Source: Dyadobacter sp. CY261 (GTDB taxonomy: Bacteria; Bacteroidota; Bacteroidia; Cytophagales; Spirosomataceae). From it: a stretch of 64,000 nucleotides of DNA. Position 1 is the stretch's first letter. Each line of letters starts with the position of its first letter. The DNA lies in contig NZ_JAKCPW010000004.1 in assembly GCF_021440085.1 (NCBI RefSeq), positions 522,699-586,698 of the forward strand, given 5' to 3'. Shown here piece after piece: positions 57,703-64,000 of the stretch. A model generated the notes under the pieces. The model was not told the origin of the DNA and made no database searches. It saw nothing but the letters and a program-made list of their open reading frames with translations. Both the position numbers and the translations under genes were made by a program.

Positions 57703-58644
57703 GTGGAAAAAAGCGCTAAAATTTATATTGCCGGGCACCGGGGAATGGTAGGATCCGCAATTCTCAGAAAACTGGAAAAAGAAGGATTTAATAATATCAT
57801 AACCAGAACTTCCTCCCAACTCGACCTTCGCAACCAGGCAGATGTACGCGCCTTTTTTGAAGCTGAACGCCCCGACTATATATTCCTTGCCGCTGCCAAA
57901 GTTGGCGGCATTATGGCAAACAATATTTATCGCGCGGAGTTCCTGAATGACAACCTCTTGATCCAGAATAACGTGATCGACAGCGCGTACCGTACTAATG
58001 CCAAAAAGCTGATGTTCCTCGGTTCGAGCTGTATTTATCCCAAAATGGCCCCGCAGCCATTGCAGGAAAACTCACTCCTGACAGGCTTGCTGGAACCGAC
58101 CAATGAGCCTTATGCGATCGCAAAAATTGCCGGTATCAAAATGTGCGAAGCCTACCGTTCGCAATACAACTGTAACTTCATTTCGGTGATGCCCACCAAC
58201 CTCTACGGCCCGAATGACAACTATGACCTGAACAAATCGCACGTATTACCGGCCATGATCCGCAAGTTCCATGAGGCCAAAGAAGAAGGTAAGCCATTTG
58301 TAGAGTTGTGGGGCACAGGTTCGCCATTGCGTGAATTTTTGCATGCCGATGACCTGGCTGCCGCATGTTATTTCCTAATGCAGAATTACGATGAAGCCGG
58401 CTTCCTGAATATCGGTGTAGGCACAGATGTTACTATTAAACACCTCGCCGAAATGATCCAGAAAGTGGTAGGCTACGAGGGCGATATTCATTGGAATACC
58501 GATAAACCGGATGGTACACCCCGGAAATTGATGGATGTAAGCAAGCTTCATGCATTGGGCTGGAAACACACCATTGACCTCGAAGAAGGGATCACCAAAA
58601 CATACCAGGATTTCCTGGAAAAAATTGAAACTTATGCAGTGTAA
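57703..58644 (+). CDS. fcl: GDP-L-fucose synthase
   Basis: 313 aa from the GTG at 57703 (start [20 protein letters not shown]); the longer TTG frame at 57658 is not supported. Converts GDP-4-keto-6-deoxymannose to GDP-L-fucose with NADPH. The Rossmann motif GHRGMVGSA is at the N-terminus, FLGSSCIYP (catalytic Ser) in the middle, and [13 protein letters not shown] holds the YxxxK pair. Length is normal. No GDP-mannose dehydratase gene is adjacent, so its partner must lie elsewhere. Confidence 0.93.
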   Translation: MEKSAKIYIAGHRGMVGSAILRKLEKEGFNNIITRTSSQLDLRNQADVRAFFEAERPDYIFLAAAKVGGIMANNIYRAEFLNDNLLIQNNVIDSAYRTNAKKLMFLGSSCIYPKMAPQPLQENSLLTGLLEPTNEPYAIAKIAGIKMCEAYRSQYNCNFISVMPTNLYGPNDNYDLNKSHVLPAMIRKFHEAKEEGKPFVELWGTGSPLREFLHADDLAAACYFLMQNYDEAGFLNIGVGTDVTIKHLAEMIQKVVGYEGDIHWNTDKPDGTPRKLMDVSKLHALGWKHTIDLEEGITKTYQDFLEKIETYAV

Positions 58645-58667
58645 CCTGTATTTGACAACAGGTTACA
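58640..58667 (+). terminator. Hairpin at the end of GDP-L-fucose synthase
   Basis: TGTAACCTGT (58640-58649) and ACAGGTTACA (58658-58667), perfect 10 bp stem with 8 nt loop. The stop codon is inside the left arm. The T run is missing, so terminator function is uncertain. Confidence 0.5.
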
Positions 58668-58774
58668 AAAAGCATGACCTAATATTTCAATACTAAAATC
58701 ATATTTTACCTACGATAATTCTTTTTTTTGACAAAATTTCAGTATAATATTACATGAATCTTCGGGAAACTAAT

Positions 58775-58782
58775 TAGTTTTG
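58775..58782 (+). promoter_or_regulatory. -7 element before the Lrp/AsnC-type gene
   Basis: TAGTTTTG matches TAnnTTTG exactly, 46 bp before the start. The -33 region is not clear. Confidence 0.45.
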
Positions 58783-58828
58783 CAGCGCCCCGAAATGGGG
58801 ACGTCATATAAACCTTAGTCATAGAGAG

Positions 58829-59302
58829 ATGTCGGCCATTATTAAATTAGATCAGATAGACCGCAAAGTACTGGAGATTTTACAAACGAACGCGAAAATA
58901 ACCAACGCTCAATTATCCAAAGAAATAGGACTGTCACCGGCTCCAACGCTGGAACGCGTGAAAAAACTGGAACAGTCGGGGATCATCAAAAGCTACCACG
59001 CGCAGCTTGAACCCGAGAAGGTTGGCCTGGGTGTAAGTACTTTTGTCCAGATTTCACTCGTAGGTCACCGCAAAGCAGTTACTGAGTCATTTGTGGAGAA
59101 AATCCATGCAATTCCGGAAGTTATCGAATGCCACCATATTACAGGAACAGGCGACTTCCTTCTCCGGGTTATTTCCAAAGACATCAGCACTTATCAGAAG
59201 TTGATGCTTGAAAAAATCAATGAGATCGAAGAGGTTGCCAGCACACAAACGATGGTGATCCTGTCGACTTTCAAAGAAAGCAAAGTATTACCGATACCAT
59301 GA
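58829..59302 (+). CDS. Lrp/AsnC family transcriptional regulator
   Basis: 157 aa. N-terminal helix-turn-helix: QIDRKVLEILQTNAKITNAQ and LSKEIGLSPAPTLERVKKLE. C-terminal AsnC/RAM ligand-binding domain: VEKIHAIPEVIECHHITGTG then DFLLRVISKDI. These regulators respond to amino acids and act as octamers. Its own gene has a good -7 element, and it ends before a strong bidirectional terminator. Target genes cannot be told from position. Confidence 0.93.
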   Translation: MSAIIKLDQIDRKVLEILQTNAKITNAQLSKEIGLSPAPTLERVKKLEQSGIIKSYHAQLEPEKVGLGVSTFVQISLVGHRKAVTESFVEKIHAIPEVIECHHITGTGDFLLRVISKDISTYQKLMLEKINEIEEVASTQTMVILSTFKESKVLPIP

Positions 59303-59404
59303 TGTTAAGAGTGGCCGCCGCGGCGGTTTGTGTCTATGTGTTGAAAGTCTATGAGTCGAAAGCTGATCTGAACTTTAAACTCTGAACTTCAATCTCATGG
59401 ACTC

Positions 59405-59444
59405 AAATAAAAATGGTCGGAAGCAGTTCCGACCATTTTTATTT
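59405..59444. terminator. Bidirectional intrinsic terminator
   Basis: A perfect 18 bp stem (59405-59422 with 59427-59444), loop GCAG, with flanking A5 and T5 tracts. It ends the Lrp-type gene on the plus strand and the DUF4301 gene on the minus strand. Confidence 0.9.
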
Positions 59445-59461
59445 GGGGGTCAATATCAGAA

Positions 59462-60958
59462 CTATTGGTGCTGCTCACGAAGCAGGTCATTGACCGTTTT
59501 CACCGGGTTGAAAGTGATCAATGGTACTTCCACAAAAAGCGTATTCCAATCGGCCATCGAGCCGTTCCAGAGACCCGGCAGTTCTTGTGCTTTCAACTCC
59601 TTCCCGTCTTTCGACTTGCCCGTAATAAAGCCGGTTAGCGGGTCGCGGAATTTTTTCAGGTCGTACAATTCGCCTCTCTTATTCTTTACCGCGCACACGA
59701 GATCCACCGGATTAAAGTGCGTTGAATTCTTGAAAATACTGTTTTGATCTGCATTATCAACATCCACCTGCGCCGATTCGACGATTTGCAGCGACGACGA
59801 TCCATCTGCATTCTCAGCCCAGAAAGGTCCGCCACCCGGCTCACCCTGATTTTTCACCATTCCGCACGCACGCAAAGGGCGATCCAGCTTTCCTACGAAA
59901 TATTCTTTCTTCTTATCGTCATCCCACAACTCGAATCCGGCCGGTGGAATTACGCAAAGCTCGTTGCGGAAAAAACCGTCGAGCTCATCCAGCAATGCCG
60001 CGTCGGTGGCTGCCGCGAGTTTATCGAGATAAGAGAAAACCTTCTTTTGGTATCTTAAAACGATCCCGGCGAGCGCCTTTTTGTACGTAATGGTATCATC
60101 CTTGATGCTATCGGGAACGACATTGTCAATATTCTTGATAAAGATAATGTCGGCGTCGAGCTGTCCCAGGTTTTCCAGCAATGCGCCATGGCCCGCCGGA
60201 CGGAACAATAATGAATCGTCTTTTTCCCGGAAAGGCGTGTTGTCGAGATTTACGGCGATGGTGTCAGTCGAGCTTTTTTGTTCGGAAAAAGAGACAATAT
60301 ACCTAACACCATATTGCGTTTGGTAGCTTGGAAGCACTTCCACCACCAGCTTTTCAAATTTATCCCGGTGCTCGGGAGACACTGTGAAATGGATCTGTAC
60401 ATTGCTGCCTGCATTCGCGTATTTCGCGCCTTCCACTAAATGCTCTTCCAATGGCGTGCGGGACCGATCGGCGTAGTTATGGAATTTCAGAAGTCCTTTG
60501 GGCAGTTCGCCATAACCCAAACCCTTGCTGGTCAGAAAGTAAGAAGCAATAGTTTTTTCGTCGGCGGACTCGATATCATATCCATCAGCGGCCAAAGACG
60601 TTTTTAGATCTTCGTAAAATGCAAAATCTTTCAGTTTCGTGAAGAATTCGTCAACAGATTTGTCCTTCTTGTCTTCCTGCAAAAAGCTAAAAAGCGATTT
60701 GAACATCCGCGTCGCCGCGCCCGAGGCAGGAACAAACTTCAAAAGTGCGATCTCGCCATCGGCCGCACTTTTGTCGAACTCACCGATCACCTGCGCAATC
60801 TCATCGTCGGCCAGCCTGATAACACCATCGCCTACCGTAGCCGCTTTTGACAGCTGCAAAAATGGAAACCCGTTTTCAAAATAACGGACTTGCTCTTCAA
60901 CGACGCTCAGATCGCTTCCCCTTTGATGTATTTGTTGAATATCTTTTTCAATAAACAT
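59462..60958 (-). CDS. DUF4301 family protein
   Basis: 498 aa, no signal peptide. Motifs: LKFVPASGAATRMFKSLFSF, which looks like a phosphate-binding loop of a nucleotidyltransferase, then RPAGHGALLENLGQLDADII (very like sugar-phosphate uridylyltransferases), and FRNELCVIPPAGFELWDDDK. DUF4301 proteins are found through Bacteroidota and look related to UDP-sugar pyrophosphorylases; substrate is not known. The gene stands alone, with its own terminator. Confidence 0.85.
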   Translation of the reverse strand: MFIEKDIQQIHQRGSDLSVVEEQVRYFENGFPFLQLSKAATVGDGVIRLADDEIAQVIGEFDKSAADGEIALLKFVPASGAATRMFKSLFSFLQEDKKDKSVDEFFTKLKDFAFYEDLKTSLAADGYDIESADEKTIASYFLTSKGLGYGELPKGLLKFHNYADRSRTPLEEHLVEGAKYANAGSNVQIHFTVSPEHRDKFEKLVVEVLPSYQTQYGVRYIVSFSEQKSSTDTIAVNLDNTPFREKDDSLLFRPAGHGALLENLGQLDADIIFIKNIDNVVPDSIKDDTITYKKALAGIVLRYQKKVFSYLDKLAAATDAALLDELDGFFRNELCVIPPAGFELWDDDKKKEYFVGKLDRPLRACGMVKNQGEPGGGPFWAENADGSSSLQIVESAQVDVDNADQNSIFKNSTHFNPVDLVCAVKNKRGELYDLKKFRDPLTGFITGKSKDGKELKAQELPGLWNGSMADWNTLFVEVPLITFNPVKTVNDLLREQHQ

Positions 60959-61040
60959 AATGAATGATTTTAACCAGTGAAGTTTAGGGTAAGAATTGTT
61001 ATAAAGTTGAGAATTAATACAATTTCATGATCAACAGTGC

Positions 61041-63329
61041 CTACTTCAGCACTCTTAATTTGGCAAAGCTCAATAGGAGCGTTTTCTCACCCACCAGATC
61101 GAATTTGACAGTCGCCTTGCGGTCCGTACCATTGACATCCATTTTGGTCACTACTCCGAAACCGAATTTTAGATGCTCCACTTTGTCACCTTCTGCCAGA
61201 TCGAATGTGTCGGTAGGCACGAAGTCTACCGACGGCACATGGCTGGTGGTTGCCGCAGCAGCAGCTGGCCTTGCTTCCGTTTTTCTTTGAATGAGGTTAC
61301 GGGCAAAAGAGGTTACAGGTGGTGTCGTATCTCGCTCCAGTGCGCTTTGGACCATTTTATTCACATTTAAAAATCGCTGGTCGACTTCCAGCAGGAACCG
61401 GCTCGGCTCGCACATTTTGAGGCGGCCCCACTGATAGCGGCTTTCAGCATAGGAGAATGACAATTTCTTCTCCGCGCGCGTAATTGCGACATAGAAAAGC
61501 CTTCTTTCTTCTTCCAAATCCTGCCGACTTTCCAGCATCATCTGGCTTGGAAAGAGATCTTCTTCCAAACCTACTATAAATACATTCCTAAATTCGAGCC
61601 CTTTTGCAGAGTGGATCGTCATCATCGTGACGCGATCGTGATCGTTATTATCGTCGGGCTCGTCCGCATTTGTCAGTAACGAAACCGATTGAAGGAAGGC
61701 ACTGAGCGTTTTGTCCTCGCTCTCGTCGCTATCTACAAACTCCTTGATCCCATTCAACAACTCCTGCACGTTTTCATAGCGTGACAGGCCTTCCACGGTC
61801 TTGTCTTCGTACAATTCACGCAATATTCCGGACGCTTTGGCAATGTGGGAAGAAATTTCATACGCATCCTTGCCTTCTTCCACCAATATTTTAAAACTCT
61901 TGATCAGCGTCCCGAACTGCTCGATTGGTGCAATGGTGCGCCCTGTACCATATTGGCTGATATTAGCCACCACATCCCAAATCGCCACATTGTTTTCTGA
62001 AGCTGTTACCGCGATTTTAGCTACGGTAGTATCGCCGATCCCGCGTTTTGGCAGGTTAATAATGCGTTTAAACGCTTCTTCATCGCGCTGGTTAACTGTA
62101 AACCGCAGGTAAGCCAGCAAATCCTTGATTTCCTTTCTTTGATAGAAGGATTGTCCGCCGACAATGCGGTATTTAATTCCGAGCTTCCGTAAAGCTTCTT
62201 CAAATGAGCGCGATTGTGCATTGGTGCGGTACAAAATGGCGAAGTTCTCGTTCCGCAGCGCCTTCTGCATTTTCTCTTCGAATATGGCAGTAGCCACGAG
62301 CCGGCCTTCCTCATTATCCGAGCCTGCCTTGATCACATCAATCAGCGAACCTTCCTCATTGGAAGTAAATGTCTTTTTTTCCAGCTGTGACTTGTTCCGG
62401 GCAATCACCGAATTTGCCGCTTCCACAATCGTGCTTGTCGATCGATAATTCTGTTCCAGCTTGATCACGCGCACATCCGGGAAGTCCTTTTCAAAATTCA
62501 GGATGTTCTCAATGTTTGCCCCGCGGAAAGCATAAATACTCTGTGCGTCGTCGCCCACTACTACGATGTTGCGGTGAACTGCCGATAACTTCCTGGTAAT
62601 GAGATATTGTGAGACGTTCGTATCCTGAAACTCATCCACCATCACATGCTGAAACTTGTGCTGATACTTATACAACACATCCGGGAAATCACGGAAAAGG
62701 ATATTGGTATTGAAGAGCAGATCATCGAAATCCATCGCATTGGCCTGAAAGCAACGCGTTACATAAGTTTTGTACAGCCTGCCGATCTCCTTCATTTTCG
62801 CCGCATCGTCGTCGGCCTGGATTACCGCATTATTTATGTAATCGTCTGCCGAAATGAGGCGGTTCTTCGCGCCCGAGATCCTATTGAAGACCACATTGGC
62901 CTTATAAACCTTGTCATCCAGGTTGTATTCTTTTATAATACTCCTCAATAATGACTTCGAATCGTCGGTATCATATATTGAGAAGTCGCTGGTATAGCCC
63001 AGGTATCGGGCCTCTATGCGGAGTATTTTGGCGAAAACCGAGTGGAAAGTACCCATCCATATATTCCTGGCCTCTGTACCAACGGCTCCTTCGATCCGGC
63101 TACGCATTTCGCCAGACGCTTTATTGGTAAATGTCAGCGACAAAATACGAAACGGGTCAACGCCCGTCTCGATCAGCCGCGCAATACGATAGGTAAGTAC
63201 CCTGGTTTTTCCCGAACCCGCGCCCGCAATGATCATCAAAGGGCCATTTCCGTGCAGCACAGCCTCCCGTTGGGGCTCATTCAAGGTCGATAGATAATCG
63301 TTGTGGTTCAAAGTTGTATGCTTTTCCAA
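61041..63329 (-). CDS. UvrD/PcrA-type DNA helicase
   Basis: 762 aa superfamily I helicase. Q motif LNEPQREAV, Walker A IAGAGSGKTRVL, motif Ia LTFTNKAS, motif II VDEFQDTN, motif III GDDAQSIYAFRGAN, motif IV KLEQNYRST, motif V MTIHSAKGLEF, motif VI FYVAITRAEKKL. The C-terminus ends in a small beta domain (VEHLKFGFGVVTKMDVNGTD) typical of PcrA, used for RNA polymerase binding. Acts in excision repair and removal of blocked complexes. Confidence 0.95.
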   Translation of the reverse strand: MEKHTTLNHNDYLSTLNEPQREAVLHGNGPLMIIAGAGSGKTRVLTYRIARLIETGVDPFRILSLTFTNKASGEMRSRIEGAVGTEARNIWMGTFHSVFAKILRIEARYLGYTSDFSIYDTDDSKSLLRSIIKEYNLDDKVYKANVVFNRISGAKNRLISADDYINNAVIQADDDAAKMKEIGRLYKTYVTRCFQANAMDFDDLLFNTNILFRDFPDVLYKYQHKFQHVMVDEFQDTNVSQYLITRKLSAVHRNIVVVGDDAQSIYAFRGANIENILNFEKDFPDVRVIKLEQNYRSTSTIVEAANSVIARNKSQLEKKTFTSNEEGSLIDVIKAGSDNEEGRLVATAIFEEKMQKALRNENFAILYRTNAQSRSFEEALRKLGIKYRIVGGQSFYQRKEIKDLLAYLRFTVNQRDEEAFKRIINLPKRGIGDTTVAKIAVTASENNVAIWDVVANISQYGTGRTIAPIEQFGTLIKSFKILVEEGKDAYEISSHIAKASGILRELYEDKTVEGLSRYENVQELLNGIKEFVDSDESEDKTLSAFLQSVSLLTNADEPDDNNDHDRVTMMTIHSAKGLEFRNVFIVGLEEDLFPSQMMLESRQDLEEERRLFYVAITRAEKKLSFSYAESRYQWGRLKMCEPSRFLLEVDQRFLNVNKMVQSALERDTTPPVTSFARNLIQRKTEARPAAAAATTSHVPSVDFVPTDTFDLAEGDKVEHLKFGFGVVTKMDVNGTDRKATVKFDLVGEKTLLLSFAKLRVLK

Positions 63330-63526
63330 TTACTTATTTATATATAGCGAAAGCCAAAGTTAGAAAAAACCGTCAAAAGCATCCTGTAATCTCCGGTACT
63401 CTAAGCAGGTACAAGTCCATAAATATTATTCCTGTATCAGAACATAAGGAATGCATTGTTGGTTAAATAGCAACAATTTGAGATTTCATCATAATTAACA
63501 GGGCCATGCCCAAGCGATCGAAGCTA

Positions 63527-63880
63527 ATGAATACAATGAATATAGAAGACCAACCGCTGGAAGTACAATGGGAGCACCTGCTTAGGCAACTGGAAGAATG
63601 GGTGGGTAAGCGTCCGGCCGATTTGAACGGGGTGCTATTCCTTATAGGTGTGCAGGAATTGGGCCAAGGCGCGAAACGCTTTAGTAAGGAACAGAAGCAG
63701 GACCTGATGCATATAGGTATATGTAAAGTACTAAGCATGTCTTCCTATTACAGTCTTGAATATATCGACAAAGATGGCTGGCCCCATTACAAGCTTGAAA
63801 GAGCACTGCCTCCGGGCGATGTTTTGAAGCAGGAGGCACTTTTGAAAATGCATGTGATCGAGTACTTCAAAAATTCGTAA
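63527..63880 (+). CDS. Small conserved hypothetical protein
   Basis: 117 aa from the ATG at 63527 (others at 63506 and 63536 are possible). Soluble, helical, with a conserved-looking block NGVLFLIGVQELGQGAKRFS and SYYSLEYIDKDGWPHYKLER. I recall similar short proteins in Bacteroidota but know no function. No signal peptide or membrane segment. Confidence 0.7.
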   Translation: MNTMNIEDQPLEVQWEHLLRQLEEWVGKRPADLNGVLFLIGVQELGQGAKRFSKEQKQDLMHIGICKVLSMSSYYSLEYIDKDGWPHYKLERALPPGDVLKQEALLKMHVIEYFKNS

Positions 63881-63963
63881 AAATTTATGGATCGGTAATT
63901 TCTCGTTATCAAGTGGTTAGAAGGAAAGCTAAAAAAAGTTGATAAAATATTTGTAACTGGTTC

Positions 63964-63994
63964 TTGGATGTTAAAAATAAAGCCTGCACTTTTG
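63964..63994 (+). promoter_or_regulatory. Promoter at the right edge for a gene outside the window
   Basis: TTG at 63964-63966, 20 bp spacer, then CACTTTTG at 63987-63994 (one mismatch to TAnnTTTG) followed by GCACTCC, a common start region in Bacteroidota. Confidence 0.5.
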
Positions 63995-64000
63995 CACTCC

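Overview
The window looks like chromosomal DNA of a Bacteroidota bacterium of the order Cytophagales, most like Dyadobacter or a close relative. This rests on gene content, not on a database search: a GT3-type glycogen synthase, an atpD-atpC pair away from other ATP synthase genes, DUF4292, DUF4301, DUF5723 and DUF6787 type proteins, a secreted protease with a type IX secretion (T9SS) tail, a LytS/LytR-type pair, a TonB-plug/MG2 protein, and promoters of the Bacteroidota type (TTG, 19 to 21 bp, TAnnTTTG). Most of it is ordinary housekeeping and envelope gene content. I see no phage, insertion sequence, CRISPR array or intact defence island.

Layout. 1-8.4 kb: the 3' part of glycogen synthase, a collapsed VapBC toxin-antitoxin locus, prmA, a giant exported protein of 1558 aa, and plsY. 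8.4-13.5 kb: M20 dipeptidase, a TPR lipoprotein-like exported protein, hpt, a beta-CASP nuclease and tRNA-Leu(CAG). 13.6-22 kb is the accessory stretch: a frameshifted trypsin-like T9SS protease, a small lipoprotein, a 744 bp region without a supported gene, a membrane protein resembling a rhomboid N-terminal region, a pentapeptide-repeat protein, a barrel protein divergent from a Crp/Fnr regulator with two palindromes between them, an ABC ATPase with a small membrane partner, and a twice-frameshifted double-barrel gene. 22-31 kb: hemJ, an msrA lipoprotein, a small porin-like protein, two tandem paralogous exported proteins, an RluA-type synthase, a LolD-type ATPase, and a large membrane/TPR protein.

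30.6-38.8 kb: a DUF433 antitoxin with a wrecked toxin, atpD-atpC, a PIN toxin with changed active-site residues, a pirin-like bicupin, an intradiol dioxygenase, a LytTR response regulator with its histidine kinase, and an amino acid permease. 38.8-47.5 kb: a TonB-plug/MG2 protein, then a tight envelope cluster (TPR protein, DUF4292 lipoprotein, EnvC-like LytM protein), panB, a second RluA-type synthase and a DUF6787 protein. 47.5-58.6 kb: an overlapping recQ-DUF5723-CehA-type operon, a PBP4-type carboxypeptidase, a polytopic membrane protein, a MORN/YwqK-like protein and GDP-L-fucose synthase. 58.8-64 kb: Lrp/AsnC regulator, DUF4301 protein, a UvrD/PcrA helicase, a small conserved protein and a promoter pointing out of the window.

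Most notable. Three separate toxin-antitoxin loci are each in a different stage of decay. One protease gene is interrupted by a single A7 tract just after its signal peptide. A tandem pair of 14 bp palindromes sits in the promoter region of the Crp-family regulator. I did not find a convincing new multi-gene system.
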